64,000 bases of DNA from Haladaptatus litoreus. Lineage in GTDB: Archaea > Halobacteriota > Halobacteria > Halobacteriales > Haladaptataceae. The notes under the pieces are model-generated. The model saw only the letters and a program-made list of their open reading frames with translations. It had not been told where the DNA came from and made no database searches. The stretch spans positions 124,001-188,000 of the forward strand of contig NZ_FTNO01000005.1 of assembly GCF_900156425.1 (NCBI RefSeq), in the 5' to 3' direction. Positions within the stretch are counted from its first letter, which is position 1; each line of letters begins with the position of its first letter. This document shows, one piece after another, positions 1-9,769 of the stretch. The position numbers and the translations under genes are program-made.

Positions 1-1183
1 CCGACAACTGCGGATACGGTTCGTTCGTCGGACGACGCACGACGACGGTAATCTGTTGACTGTCGTCGAGGGTTCCCATGTCGTCGAACTCGACCTGTAT
101 CTTCACGAGTTCGAGCTGCTGGTACCGCTCTTGTTCGAGTACCGACTGCACTTCCTCGTTGACGGCGTTTTCCGTCTGCATCTGTTTGCTCATCACCAGC
201 CCCGACCCAGCGAACGCGACGAGCAGGACGGCAACAGCGATGAGCGTCGGGGCCGCCTTTCGGATCGTTGTTCCTTCGACCGGTCGATAGCCGAGTAGCC
301 ACAGGACGCCGCCGCCTGCGGCGTTGATGGAAACGGCGTTCACGACCAACAGGACGAACGCGCCGAGTGCGATAACCGGCGGCCCCCACGCGAGTCCGAT
401 TCCGACCGCCGCCGCCGCGGGAATGAGCGCCGCGGCAATCATGACACCGACGAGCGAAACCGGTAAGGCGGTTGCAAGCCCTAACGCCCCCGCCGCTCCT
501 GCACACAGACCAACGGCTACCGAGAGAAAGCCGGGTGAAATGCGCTGGCTTATCTGATTCACCGTCACCACGTTGAGCGACGGCGGAATGAACTGTGCCG
601 ATTTGAGCGCCCAGCCGAAAATCGTCGCACTGACGATGGCGACGCCCAACCCGAGAATTTGGGAGCGTAACCCGTCGATAATCATGTGCCGGTCGTTCAG
701 TACGAGGCCGACGCTCGCCGTCATCGCCGATCCGACTTGTGGCGCGATAACCATCGACCCGACCACGATGGCGGGCGAATCGAGCAGGAGTCCGGCGGTT
801 GCGACGATTGCCGATAGCACGGTCATCGCGTAGTAGGTCACGGGACTCGGATTCATCCCGAGCGCTTTCGTGCGGATTTCGTCGGTAGCGATGCTGTCGT
901 CCTCGTCGCCACCCTTGACGAACTTGTCCTCCAATTCCTCTATGTTCGGCGTCCGTGCCGTTTCTACGCTCCCGATGACGGTGTAATCGTCGGATAGACC
1001 TGCCTCTCGAAGGTCGGAAAGAACCCTATCCACGGCCTGCGCCGGGAGTGGAAACTGAACGATTGCCGAGTTGTCGCCGTTACTTTCCTCGCGCGTGAGA
1101 ACGTAATCAATACGCTCGTCGTTCAACACGGCGAGAACGGCGTCCCGGCAGTCGTCCGGAACGAGGACCTGAATGAGACGCAT
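1..1183 (-). CDS. DUF389 (TIGR00341-like) membrane protein, 3' end cut off
   Basis: The gene reads leftward from an ATG at 1183 and runs off the window edge, so about 394 codons are visible and the C-terminus is missing. The first ~100 residues form a soluble alpha/beta domain (starting MRLIQVLVPDDCRDAVLAVL). They are followed by a run of hydrophobic helices rich in Gly and Ala, including VTYYAMTVLSAIVATAGLLL and SPAIVVGSMVIAPQVGSAMT, typical of DUF389 proteins. The family is a conserved inner-membrane protein of unknown function; a transport role is only a guess. It lies downstream of the regulator at 1214-4000 on the same strand with a 30-base gap, so the two may be cotranscribed. Confidence 0.85.
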   Translation of the reverse strand, partial: MRLIQVLVPDDCRDAVLAVLNDERIDYVLTREESNGDNSAIVQFPLPAQAVDRVLSDLREAGLSDDYTVIGSVETARTPNIEELEDKFVKGGDEDDSIATDEIRTKALGMNPSPVTYYAMTVLSAIVATAGLLLDSPAIVVGSMVIAPQVGSAMTASVGLVLNDRHMIIDGLRSQILGLGVAIVSATIFGWALKSAQFIPPSLNVVTVNQISQRISPGFLSVAVGLCAGAAGALGLATALPVSLVGVMIAAALIPAAAAVGIGLAWGPPVIALGAFVLLVVNAVSINAAGGGVLWLLGYRPVEGTTIRKAAPTLIAVAVLLVAFAGSGLVMSKQMQTENAVNEEVQSVLEQERYQQLELVKIQVEFDDMGTLDDSQQITVVVRRPTNEPYPQLS

Positions 1184-1213
1184 GCCGGAACAACCGAGCG
1201 GATGATAAAAACC

Positions 1214-4000
1214 TCACCGGTCGAAGAATGTTCCGAGTAGCTTCAACTGCGCACGTCGCAGATGTTGGTGAAACGTCGGCGGTGACACGCCGAGTGACGC
1301 CGCTACGTCCTCGCCCGTGCTGTTTCGCGGCCACTCGAAAAAGCCAGCGAGATAGGCCGTCTCCAACGCCGTCCACTGCCTGTCGGTCAGCGATTCGCCC
1401 AACGTCGTCCGAAACTCTGTCACGGTCGGTTCGGGCGTGTCCCGTTCGCGCTGTGCAACGACGTACATATCCGGATACATGTCCCGAATCGCTTCGACCA
1501 TCCCCCGAACGTTCGCGGTCGTCGGGAGTTCGATGACCGCTCGTGCGCCGTCTTCGTCCGCTTCCGCGCTCGCGACCGTCGCACCCCTATCCGCCAGCGC
1601 CGTGACGAACGGCGCTTTTTCGTACCGTAGTTCGAGGACGCACTCCGTCTCGGTTTCGTGGAGGATGCGACTATCGGTTATCCTGTCGAATCCGGATACC
1701 CAGTCGATAACGTCCGAAGATTCTGCGCCCGACACGGTTACGAAACAGAGGAGCGCCCCATCCGACGCGAGCGTGTTTCCGAGCAGGTCGAGTTCGCATC
1801 CCAACTCCTGCGGTAGCTGGACGAAGACGTTGTTCGCCTCTTTCGATTCGATTTCCACCTCGACCACACAGTCGGAAACGAGCGCCTTTCGACTCTCGAT
1901 TCCGGCAATCGCGAGACCGATGGTTTCGCCGAGTTCGGCGAGCACCGCCCGTTCGCGCTCGTCGAATGCGCCGGTTTGATTCGCATGAACGACGAGGACG
2001 CCGTAACACGTCTCGTCGTACCGAATCGGGATAGCGGCGAGCGAACGAAATCCCCTGTCGAGTGACTCCTCGCGCCACGGTTCGAACGTCGGGTCGGTGG
2101 CGATGTCCGCGATGACGACCACGTTCTCCGTTTCCAACGCTTTCGTCGCTGGCCCCCGGAACTCGTCGTTCGGCCTGATGGCCGATTCGAGATACGCTTT
2201 GCCGCCCTCGTCTCCGGCGTGTGCGACCGGGTAGACGCTTTTTGCGCTGGCGTCGTACTCGCCGATCCACGTGAACTGATACGGTTCCACCGTCACCAAC
2301 CGCTCTGCGACCGCGGATTCTATCTCCTCGCGGCTCGTCGCCTGCACCAGCGTTCGGTCAACGTCGCGGATGACCGCGTTGATACGGTTCAGTTCCTCTA
2401 ACTCCTCGCGGTGCTTCGACAGCGTCTCTTCTCGCTCTGCTCGGTCGAGCGCGGATTGCACGTTGGCCGCCAGAATCTCCGCGAAATCGTGGACGTGTTC
2501 GTCGAGTTCGGTTTCGAACACCGACCCGACCACGAACACGCCGTGGTCGGCCAGCGGGAGGATGAGTTCCGTTTCGACCGGCGTTTCCGAATTGCACGCC
2601 CGCTGTTTGTCGCTCAGGTCATCGAAAACAGTCGCTTCGCCGGATTCGAACACCGACCACGCAAGTGTGTTTTCGGCCTCGGACTTTGGTATTTCGTCCA
2701 GTATCTTTTCTGCTCGTCCCGTCACTGCGGCGGGTCGAAGGACACACTCCTCGGCATCCACGAGATAGATACCACAGAGCGACAGGTCGAGTATCTCGCT
2801 CGCCGCCGACACCGCTACCTCGCAGATTTCGTCTTTCGTTTCCGCCCGCATCAGGTCGCGCGTCGCAGAGCGAAGCCTCGATAGGCTTCGCTCGCGCGCG
2901 TTTCGCTCCGATACGTCCTTGAAAATCGCGTGAAGTACCTGCTGGTCGCCGAGCTCTGTCACGTTCGAACTGACTTCCACCGGAATTTCAGTTCCGGAGG
3001 GTCGGGTGATGTTGATACCTGTCGCGTCCTTCGTGACGCCGCCGCGTTCTGCGTGCTGGTCGAAAATATGTCGATAGAACGCCCGACGCCCGACGGGATG
3101 GATTTCCGAGTGGTGCATCCCGATTATTTCGTTTTGCGGGCGTCCGAGGAGGGTCTCGGCGGCCGGATTCGCTTCGATGATGGAACCCGTTTCCGTGTCG
3201 GCGACGAGAATCGCCTCCGGACTCGTCTCGATTACTTTTCGATACCGTTCGCGCGACTGTTCGAGTTCCGCTTCGACCCGTTTGCGTTTGGAGATGTCGC
3301 GGACGATTCCGGTAATCGTTCGCTCGCCGTCGTACCTTCCTTCGCGGAACGACAGCCCGACCGGGATTTCGGCTCCGTTCCTGTGCTGTGCGGTCGTCTC
3401 AACGTATCCCCAATTGACCCGCTGCTCGCCGGTTTTGACGTAGCGAGCGAGCGATTTCCGATGTGTCGATTGGAGGCGTTCCGGTATCAGTTCCGTCAAC
3501 GGCGACCCGACGAGTTCGTCCGACTCGTAGCCGAAAACCCGTTCGACACCATCGTTGGTACATTTGATACTGCCGTCTTCGCCTATCGTGATGATGGCGT
3601 CCGGCATTCCTGAAAGCAGCGCTTCGGTCTGTGATTGCCTGTGTTGTGTCCGATACTGGTCGATTGCACGCTCGATTCGATGTGCTAACAGTTCCGGACT
3701 GCCGGGTCGAACGCAGTCGGTCGCACCCGCCGAAAGAACGTCGGGGACGACGGTTTCGTCGGCAGTCAGAACGAGAACCGGGAGGGCCGAATCGCGTTTA
3801 CGAATCGTTTCGAGAGACGACAGCGCATCGTGGTCGGGGGGTGCGTGTTCACAGAGAACACAATCGGCCGTTTCTAAGCTCTCTATAATTTCTCGCTCTC
3901 CTCTCACTCGCTCGATATGCCCCGATTTCCCTATCTCGACGTGGCTGTCACCAAGATGAAGAATTCTCGATTCCGATTTAGATTCTGACTTAGAGAGCAT
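1214..4000 (-). CDS. Multi-sensor transcriptional regulator, bacterio-opsin activator type (receiver-like, PAS, PAS, GAF, GAF, HTH)
   Basis: Predicted 928-residue cytoplasmic sensor-regulator. Domains in order: a degenerate receiver (about 11-115) whose phospho-acceptor position reads VLCEH, so Asp is missing; two PAS domains (about 121-240 and 245-370, each ending in a PAC-type GIVRDIS or AIFKDVS strand); two GAF domains (about 385-520 and 545-700); then the bacterio-opsin-activator beta domain and a C-terminal HTH_10 (about 870-925, LTDRQWTALETAYLAGFFEW). The ATG at 4000 has a TATA-like TGTAAAG about 27 bases upstream, consistent with a leaderless transcript. The family activates genes in response to light, oxygen or redox signals; the ligand and target here are unknown. 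An 11-bp-arm palindrome lies inside it at 2868-2893. Confidence 0.88.
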   Translation of the reverse strand: MLSKSESKSESRILHLGDSHVEIGKSGHIERVRGEREIIESLETADCVLCEHAPPDHDALSSLETIRKRDSALPVLVLTADETVVPDVLSAGATDCVRPGSPELLAHRIERAIDQYRTQHRQSQTEALLSGMPDAIITIGEDGSIKCTNDGVERVFGYESDELVGSPLTELIPERLQSTHRKSLARYVKTGEQRVNWGYVETTAQHRNGAEIPVGLSFREGRYDGERTITGIVRDISKRKRVEAELEQSRERYRKVIETSPEAILVADTETGSIIEANPAAETLLGRPQNEIIGMHHSEIHPVGRRAFYRHIFDQHAERGGVTKDATGINITRPSGTEIPVEVSSNVTELGDQQVLHAIFKDVSERNARERSLSRLRSATRDLMRAETKDEICEVAVSAASEILDLSLCGIYLVDAEECVLRPAAVTGRAEKILDEIPKSEAENTLAWSVFESGEATVFDDLSDKQRACNSETPVETELILPLADHGVFVVGSVFETELDEHVHDFAEILAANVQSALDRAEREETLSKHREELEELNRINAVIRDVDRTLVQATSREEIESAVAERLVTVEPYQFTWIGEYDASAKSVYPVAHAGDEGGKAYLESAIRPNDEFRGPATKALETENVVVIADIATDPTFEPWREESLDRGFRSLAAIPIRYDETCYGVLVVHANQTGAFDERERAVLAELGETIGLAIAGIESRKALVSDCVVEVEIESKEANNVFVQLPQELGCELDLLGNTLASDGALLCFVTVSGAESSDVIDWVSGFDRITDSRILHETETECVLELRYEKAPFVTALADRGATVASAEADEDGARAVIELPTTANVRGMVEAIRDMYPDMYVVAQRERDTPEPTVTEFRTTLGESLTDRQWTALETAYLAGFFEWPRNSTGEDVAASLGVSPPTFHQHLRRAQLKLLGTFFDR
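2868..2893. repeat. Intragenic palindrome, 11-bp arms
   Basis: Arms 2868-2878 (GAGCGAAGCCT) and 2883-2893 are perfect reverse complements around a CGAT loop. It lies inside the sensor-regulator gene between the PAS and GAF regions. One of a set of sequence-unrelated palindromes in this window. Confidence 0.8.
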
Positions 4001-4079
4001 AATATTAGTACAGCACCAACTGTCTTTACATTTCGGTCGAACGGGAATCGTTAATACCGGTGCGTGTCAGCCGACAGGT

Positions 4080-5810
4080 ATGAGGTTGGAGGACTACTGG
4101 GGCGTGGGACCGAAAACGAGCGACCTGCTCGAAACCGAACTTGGCGTCGAACGAGCGATTCAGGCCATCGAATCGAGCAACGTCCGCGTCCTCTCGAACG
4201 CAGGCTTGTCGAGGGGCCGGGCGACTCGGATTCTTCGGCAGGCTAACGGCGGCGAGGGAATGGCGGTACTGGCGACGCGGGACACGCGCTCCGTCTACAA
4301 ATCGCTTCTCGACCTCGCCAGCGACTACGCCGTGACGCCCGACGCTGGCGACCGGATTCGCGTCATGACGCCAGTTCGCTCCCCCGAAGAAGCGACCGAT
4401 CGACTCGATTCAGTGATGGACGCCGTCACATCGTGGGACGACCTGTCCGACGCCGAGCGCGAATCGGTGCTCGCCGCGTTCGAGGAATACGACGGAAGCG
4501 AACGAACGGCCGTCGAGACGGCCCTCTCACTGCAAGCGACCGAAACGACCGAGGGCGCGTTCGCCCCCGTCGCGGAAATCGACCAGTCGGCCCTCGACGC
4601 CGCGGTCGGTGCCCTCGGCAAACTCGACGGCAGTCGAGTCGCCGAGGGAGCGGACGACGAACTCGACCGCCGCCGCGAACAGTTGACGGCGGTCGAACAA
4701 CTTGAAAGTGGCGCGTTGGACGTTATCGAAGCGGTTCAGTCCGGAAACGTGCGAAACCCGGACGAGTTCCGCGAGAGCTACGTCGAGTACGTGGCCCGTG
4801 AAACCGACATCGAACCACAGCGAATCCGTGATGCAACCGTCGGCGAAGCCACCGACGCCACGGATTTTGTCGGCGGATCGCTCCGCGAACTCGTCGCCGA
4901 ACAGCGCGAGACGGTCGAGGAGCGCGAATCGACGGTTGCGGCGGAACTCGAAGCGAAAATCGAGGACGCGAGAGACGCAATCGACGCCGCCGTTTCCGCT
5001 GTCAACGACCTCGCCGTCTCGCTCTCGTTGGCTCGATTCGCCGACGAATTTTCGCTCACACGCCCCGAGTTCGTGGACGAAGGCTTCGCCGTCGAAGACG
5101 CGCGAAACCTCTTTCTCGCCACCGGAAACGACGTTCAGCCGATAACTTACGGAATCGGCGAGCACGGCGTCGCCGGGCCGCCGAAAGGCGACAGAGTGAC
5201 CGTCCTGACCGGGGCGAACAGCGGGGGGAAAACCACCCTGCTCGAAACGCTCTGTCAGGTCGCCCTGCTGGCCCAGATGGGACTTCCGGTTCCAGCAGAA
5301 CGCGCACAGGTTTCGATGTCGGACACCATCGTCTTCCACCGTAGACACGCCAGTTTCAACGCCGGGGTGCTGGAATCCACGCTTCGAAACATCGTCCCGC
5401 CGCTCACGGACGACGGGCGCACCCTCATGCTCGTGGACGAGTTCGAGGCGATTACGGAACCCGGAAGTGCGGCTAACCTCCTGCACGGCCTCGTCGGCCT
5501 GTCAGTAGACCGCGGCGCGCTCGGCGTCTTCGTCACCCACCTCGCGGAGGATTTGAACCCGCTTCCCGACCAAGCGCGGAAGGACGGTATCTTCGCGGAA
5601 GGACTGGACGACAACTTAGAACTGCTCGTGGACTACCAGCCCAGATTCGATACCGTCGGCAAATCGACCCCCGAGTTCATCGTTTCGCGCCTCATCGCCT
5701 CCGCGAACGACCGCGGCGAACGCGCCGGATACGACGTTCTCGGGCGGGCGGTGGGTGAGGCGGCGGTTCAGCAGACACTGAGTTCGTGGGCCGAAGAGCA
5801 GGAGAAGTAA
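4080..5810 (+). CDS. MutS-family ATPase with N-terminal helix-hairpin-helix (MutS-like DNA repair protein)
   Basis: 576 residues. The N-terminus (about 1-60, YWGVGPKTSDLLETELGV) looks like a helix-hairpin-helix DNA-binding segment. The middle is acidic and helical, as in a MutS lever/clamp. The C-terminus is a MutS-type ABC ATPase with Walker A GANSGGKTT (about 378-386) and Walker B LMLVDEFEA (about 449-457), followed by a TH(L) segment. It lacks the N-terminal mismatch-recognition domain and is shorter than MutS (~850), so it belongs with the archaeal MutS-like/MutS5 group; a role in recombination or branched-DNA handling is inferred. The ATG at 4080 has TATA-like TTAATACC about 27 bases upstream. 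It is divergent from the sensor-regulator. Confidence 0.85.
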   Translation: MRLEDYWGVGPKTSDLLETELGVERAIQAIESSNVRVLSNAGLSRGRATRILRQANGGEGMAVLATRDTRSVYKSLLDLASDYAVTPDAGDRIRVMTPVRSPEEATDRLDSVMDAVTSWDDLSDAERESVLAAFEEYDGSERTAVETALSLQATETTEGAFAPVAEIDQSALDAAVGALGKLDGSRVAEGADDELDRRREQLTAVEQLESGALDVIEAVQSGNVRNPDEFRESYVEYVARETDIEPQRIRDATVGEATDATDFVGGSLRELVAEQRETVEERESTVAAELEAKIEDARDAIDAAVSAVNDLAVSLSLARFADEFSLTRPEFVDEGFAVEDARNLFLATGNDVQPITYGIGEHGVAGPPKGDRVTVLTGANSGGKTTLLETLCQVALLAQMGLPVPAERAQVSMSDTIVFHRRHASFNAGVLESTLRNIVPPLTDDGRTLMLVDEFEAITEPGSAANLLHGLVGLSVDRGALGVFVTHLAEDLNPLPDQARKDGIFAEGLDDNLELLVDYQPRFDTVGKSTPEFIVSRLIASANDRGERAGYDVLGRAVGEAAVQQTLSSWAEEQEK

Positions 5811-5829
5811 TCGAAAATCAGTTGTCGAA

Positions 5830-6291
5830 CTATTCTCGTTCCCGAAGTCGCTCACGCTCGTCTGCACGAAATCGGTCTTCTACGTCCTCTATCGTCTCGG
5901 TTTCCATGAGTCGCTCCAGCTTTCGCTCGAACTGCTCGTCCGTGAGTTCGCCGTTGGCGTACCGGTTCCTGAGGGTGTCGAGGGCGTTTTTGTTGTTCGA
6001 TTCGGTCGGTTCCTCCGGCTTTTCAGCTTTGTCCGATTTCGCTTCCCCGAGTCCGCCGAATCCGTTCCACCAGTCGGGTTCGTTCCACGAATCGTTCCAC
6101 CAGTTTTCGACTTGGTCTTCTTGGTCGAACAGCATGGAGACGATTGGAATGACGACCATGTAGCCGAGGAGCAGGGCGTAGAGCCACCAGCCTTGCCCGC
6201 TAAGGAGGGCCACGAGCCAGATACCCGTGACTACCATCGACGTGATTCCCGTCGCGTTTTCGTAGAGTCGTTCACGAGGTGTATCGCCCAT
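5830..6291 (-). CDS. SHOCT domain membrane protein
   Basis: 153 residues. Two adjacent transmembrane helices occupy about 15-60 (GITSMVVTGIWLVALLSGQG and WWLYALLLGYMVVIPIVSML). A Trp-rich acidic linker follows, then a C-terminal SHOCT-type segment (about 105-140: DTLRNRYANGELTDEQFERK), a short motif often found at the ends of membrane proteins and thought to mediate oligomerisation. The ATG at 6291 has a TATA-like CTTTATAAC about 27 bases upstream. It is convergent with the MutS-like gene, the two stops being about 20 bases apart. No specific function can be assigned. Confidence 0.85.
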   Translation of the reverse strand: MGDTPRERLYENATGITSMVVTGIWLVALLSGQGWWLYALLLGYMVVIPIVSMLFDQEDQVENWWNDSWNEPDWWNGFGGLGEAKSDKAEKPEEPTESNNKNALDTLRNRYANGELTDEQFERKLERLMETETIEDVEDRFRADERERLRERE

Positions 6292-6361
6292 AGGTGTGGA
6301 TTTTCGCTACTAGTTATAAAGTATCACCTTTGCTATGTTGTCGAAATACTTCGAACTACAG

Positions 6362-6388
6362 AGCGGGCAGGCCAGCGGCCTGCCCGCC
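6362..6388. repeat. Palindrome upstream of the oxidoreductase gene, 11-bp arms
   Basis: Arms 6363-6373 (GCGGGCAGGCC) and 6377-6387 pair perfectly around a 3-base loop. It lies between the divergent promoters of the SHOCT gene and the oxidoreductase, about 15 bases upstream of the oxidoreductase TATA box. It could be an operator or a structural element; it cannot be a terminator for either neighbour because both are transcribed away from it. Confidence 0.75.
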
Positions 6389-6439
6389 ACCATCTCGCCA
6401 CAAACCTTTACGCTGAAACCCGACGAATCCAAACCCAAC

Positions 6440-7831
6440 GTGCCCGAACTGGAAGACCCTCTCGAAATCGCGGGCGTCGAACTGCCGAACCGCCTCTATC
6501 GCGCCCCGCTCCTCGAATGCGCCGGAAACGGCCCGGACGCGGTAGACGCCTTGATTCGGGAACTCGAACCCGCGGCGGAGTCGGGAGTCGGCCTCGTCTG
6601 TCAGGGTGCAACCATCGTTCGTGGGAAGGGTGGCTGTGCTGCACCGGGGATGACGCGGGTGCACGACCCGAAATTCGTCGCGAAACTGGAACGGCTAACC
6701 GACGCGATTCACGACCACGACAGCCGGATTTTCGTCCAGTTGGAACACGGCGGGCTCAGGAGCATGGAGACGTGGCACGCGGGCTATCGCGCCGAACATC
6801 CCGACCTCCGGCAACTCGCGGTTTCGCGCCCGCCCGCCGTCCTGCGGGCGCTCGACCGCGTTGGATTTCTCTCCTACGACGCGCACGTCCTCGACACGGC
6901 CGAGGTGTACGACCTCGCCGAGGATTTCGGTGAAAGCGCGAAGCACGCCATCGACGCCGGATACGACGGAATCCACATCGCCGGGGCGAACATGGGTATC
7001 GTCCAGCAGTTCCTCTCGCCGTTTTACAACCGCCGAACCGACGAGTTCGGCGGGTCGCTGGCCGAACGAACGAACTTTCTCGAACTCGTTCACGACGAGA
7101 TTCGGAAACGAGTCGGCCCGGACGTGCCGATTGTGACGAAAGTGCCCGCCGAGACGACCGCGCCGCCGTTCGTCAGAAAACATCTCTCGCTCGCGGACGG
7201 GGTTCGAATCTGCGACCGACTCTCCGATGTCGGATTCGACGCGCTCGTTCCGGTACAGGCCTCCGTGTTCTGGGACGCGAGCATCGTTCGCGGCGCGTTC
7301 CCGGCCCGCGCGTGGCGCGACGAGCGATTTCGCGAGGGCTACGCCGACGCATTCGGAAGTAAATGGCGGGCGAGTATGGTCGCCCTGCTGAACTGGCTTC
7401 AGTCGAAAAAGTACGATTTCGACCCAGCGTGGAACCGCCCGTTTACCCGCCGGGTGACGGACCGAGTTTCGGTTCCGGTGCTCGCAGAAGGTGGTATCCG
7501 AACCCGGAACGGAATCGACCGACTGCTCGATGAAGGTGACTGCGATGCTGTCGGAATGGGCCGACCGTTTTACGCCGAACCGCGACTTCCGGCCCGGATT
7601 CTCGGGAACGGGAGCGAGAGGAACAAAGGAGGCGAGGGCAACAAGGGAAGCGAAGGAGACGAAAAAACGGGAACCGCCGTCGTCTGTGAAAACTGCAACA
7701 ACTGCACCGTCCCGCAGGCGACCGGTGCCCGTGGGGTCTGTCGAACGCCGACCGTTCTCGAAAAGCGCGGCGAACTGCGGAAGGCAGGTGTCTACGACGT
7801 GGACGATTCGGGCGGTCGCCCGAATCGGTAA
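6440..7831 (+). CDS. NADH:flavin oxidoreductase, Old Yellow Enzyme family with Fe-S motif
   Basis: 463 residues from a GTG at 6440. That start is chosen because TATA-like CTTTAC lies about 27-30 bases upstream and the protein then begins directly with the family N-terminus (EDPLEIAGVELPNRLYRAPL). An in-frame ATG at 6335 would add a non-conserved extension through a palindrome. FMN-barrel motifs visible: VFVQLEHGGL, AGYDGIHIAGAN, FYNRRTDEFGGSLAERT, DAVGMGRPFYAEPRLP. Near residues 416-434 is CxxCxxCx11C, the 4Fe-4S spacing of the trimethylamine dehydrogenase/2,4-dienoyl-CoA reductase branch. The family C-terminal FAD/NAD domain is absent. Substrate unknown; reduction of enones or fatty-acid intermediates is inferred. 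Confidence 0.85.
   Translation: MPELEDPLEIAGVELPNRLYRAPLLECAGNGPDAVDALIRELEPAAESGVGLVCQGATIVRGKGGCAAPGMTRVHDPKFVAKLERLTDAIHDHDSRIFVQLEHGGLRSMETWHAGYRAEHPDLRQLAVSRPPAVLRALDRVGFLSYDAHVLDTAEVYDLAEDFGESAKHAIDAGYDGIHIAGANMGIVQQFLSPFYNRRTDEFGGSLAERTNFLELVHDEIRKRVGPDVPIVTKVPAETTAPPFVRKHLSLADGVRICDRLSDVGFDALVPVQASVFWDASIVRGAFPARAWRDERFREGYADAFGSKWRASMVALLNWLQSKKYDFDPAWNRPFTRRVTDRVSVPVLAEGGIRTRNGIDRLLDEGDCDAVGMGRPFYAEPRLPARILGNGSERNKGGEGNKGSEGDEKTGTAVVCENCNNCTVPQATGARGVCRTPTVLEKRGELRKAGVYDVDDSGGRPNR
7804..7827 (+). terminator. Hairpin at the end of the oxidoreductase gene
   Basis: Arms 7804-7814 (CGATTCGGGCG) and 7817-7827 pair perfectly around GT, just before the stop codon at 7829-7831. There is no clear U-run after it, so a terminator or mRNA-stabilising role is only likely by position. 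Confidence 0.4.
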
Positions 7832-7876
7832 CCCGAGTCGTAACGGGTATTCCGCGGGAGAACCAACCGTAGGGCA

Positions 7877-9712
7877 GTGACCGACGAGGATTACGGGATT
7901 TCGGACGTGTACGACGCCGTCGAGGACATCGGTCGTCCGGTGCTCACTGCCGACGAAGTCGCTCGGGTGCTCGACTGCTCGCACGAGGAGGCAAACCGCG
8001 TGCTGGAACGATTGGCTGACGAGCGCGAGGTGTCCCGCCTCGACGTGGAACGCGACCCTGTCGTCTGGTTCCCGACCGAATGGGAGCGACTGGCCGACCG
8101 GGAGCGAATCGTCGTCTTTCCGAAACGCCGGGAAATCGTCGCCGACCAACCGCGGCAGTTCACCCGGGCGCAACTCTCGCAGTTCGCGCACCTGACGGAG
8201 ACGACCCGCGAGGGCGGCTACAGCTATCGGATTCGGCAAGAGGACATCTGGTCTGCGCCGTACGACTCCCTCGACAATCTGATGCGGACGGTTCGGCAGG
8301 TGCTTCCGGAGCAGTCGCCCGATATCGAGCAGTTCGTCGAACAGCAGTGGAAACGCGCGAAACAGTTCCGACTCTACACGCACGAAGACGACTACGTGGT
8401 TCTCGAAGCCGCGAGCGACGACCTGATGGGGAACGTGGCGCGGCAGAAATTGGACGACAGTCACCTTCGCGCGCCGGTTTCCGACAACGAAAGTTGGGTC
8501 GCCGAGGAGAAAGTCGCCGAAGTCAAACGAATCCTGTACGAAGCAGGCTACCCGGTGCAGGACGAGCGAGATTTGGAGACGGGCGACGAACTGGCTATCG
8601 ACTGTTCGCTCTCCCTGCGCGATTACCAGCGCGAATGGGTCGAGCAGTTTATCGACCTCAAATCCGGTGTCCTCGTCGGCCCGCCGGGAAGCGGGAAGAC
8701 GGTCGCCGCGATGGGCGTGCTGGAAGCCGTTTCGGGTGAAACCCTGATTCTGGTTCCGAGCAGGGAACTCGCCGGACAGTGGCGCGACGAACTGCTGGCC
8801 CACACGACGCTCTCCCCTGAACAGGTCGGCGAATATCACGGCGGCGAGAAGAACGTCCGTCCCGTGACGATTGCGACCTACCAAACCGCCGGAATGGACA
8901 GGCACCGGCAACTGTTCGACCAGCGACGCTGGGGACTCATCGTGTACGATGAATGCCAGCATATTCCAAGCAAGGTTTTCCGACGAAGTGCGAACCTCCA
9001 GAGCAAACACCGCATGGGATTGTCTGCCACACCTGTCCGTGAAGATGACAAAGAAAAAGATATTTTCACGCTCATCGGGCCGCCAATCGGCACCGACTGG
9101 GACGCGCTGTTCGAAGCGGGATTCGTCGCCGAACCCGAGGTGGAAATCCGGTACGTCGGTTGGGACGACGAAACCTATCACGGCGAGTATGCCAACGCGG
9201 GCCAGCGCGGCAAACGTCAGATTGCCGCGTCGAATCCCGCGAAGGTGGACGAAATCCGGTTCCTGCTTGCCGAACATCCGACCGCGAAAGCACTGGTGTT
9301 CGTGGAGTATCTGGAGCAGGGTGACGAAATTTCCGACGCGCTGGGTGTTCCGTTCATCAGCGGCCAAATGCCACATCCGGAGCGCGAGCGACACCTGCAA
9401 GCGTTCCGCGACGGGCGACTCGACACTCTCGTCATCTCCCGCGTCGGCGACGAGGGAATCGACCTGCCGGATGCCGAACTCGCAATCGTCGCGTCGGGAC
9501 TCGGCGGGTCGCGGCGGCAGGGTGCCCAGCGTGCCGGGCGAACCATGCGCCCCGCCGGACGCGCCCGAATGTACGTACTGGCGACCCGCGGAACGCGCGA
9601 AGAGGAGTTCGCGCGCCAGCAGTTGCGCCATCTCGCGTCGAAGGGAATCCGGATTCAGGAATCGGTTGCAGAGGAGACGATTCTGGAGGAAGGAGTGGTC
9701 AGCGAAGAGTAA
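7877..9712 (+). CDS. XPB/Rad25-like superfamily 2 DNA helicase
   Basis: 611 residues from a GTG at 7877. The N-terminal ~230 residues hold a winged-helix-like segment and a damage-recognition-like region. The helicase core has Walker A GPPGSGKT (about 267-274), motif II DECQH (about 358-362), motif III SATP (about 384) and motif VI QRAGRTMRP (about 551). The DECQH form of motif II and the ED-rich RED/thumb-like region fit archaeal XPB, which unwinds DNA for nucleotide excision repair with Bax1 in some archaea; no Bax1 is adjacent here. It follows the oxidoreductase by 45 bases and precedes the CDGSH gene. Confidence in helicase is high, in a strict XPB role moderate. Confidence 0.88.
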   Translation: MTDEDYGISDVYDAVEDIGRPVLTADEVARVLDCSHEEANRVLERLADEREVSRLDVERDPVVWFPTEWERLADRERIVVFPKRREIVADQPRQFTRAQLSQFAHLTETTREGGYSYRIRQEDIWSAPYDSLDNLMRTVRQVLPEQSPDIEQFVEQQWKRAKQFRLYTHEDDYVVLEAASDDLMGNVARQKLDDSHLRAPVSDNESWVAEEKVAEVKRILYEAGYPVQDERDLETGDELAIDCSLSLRDYQREWVEQFIDLKSGVLVGPPGSGKTVAAMGVLEAVSGETLILVPSRELAGQWRDELLAHTTLSPEQVGEYHGGEKNVRPVTIATYQTAGMDRHRQLFDQRRWGLIVYDECQHIPSKVFRRSANLQSKHRMGLSATPVREDDKEKDIFTLIGPPIGTDWDALFEAGFVAEPEVEIRYVGWDDETYHGEYANAGQRGKRQIAASNPAKVDEIRFLLAEHPTAKALVFVEYLEQGDEISDALGVPFISGQMPHPERERHLQAFRDGRLDTLVISRVGDEGIDLPDAELAIVASGLGGSRRQGAQRAGRTMRPAGRARMYVLATRGTREEEFARQQLRHLASKGIRIQESVAEETILEEGVVSEE

Positions 9713-9769
9713 TCCCCGAAACGCCGATTTCACGCCGAAATTGAAGTGTCGGGAACGACAACTCCGCAC

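Noticed and set aside
6335..6439. Upstream ATG at 6335 for the oxidoreductase
   Set aside because: The extension crosses a palindrome and a TATA-like box and has no family match; the GTG at 6440 fits both.
7200..7220. A tRNA-like GGTTCGAATC segment
   Set aside because: It lies within the oxidoreductase coding sequence and no cloverleaf can be drawn around it; no tRNA was found in the window.
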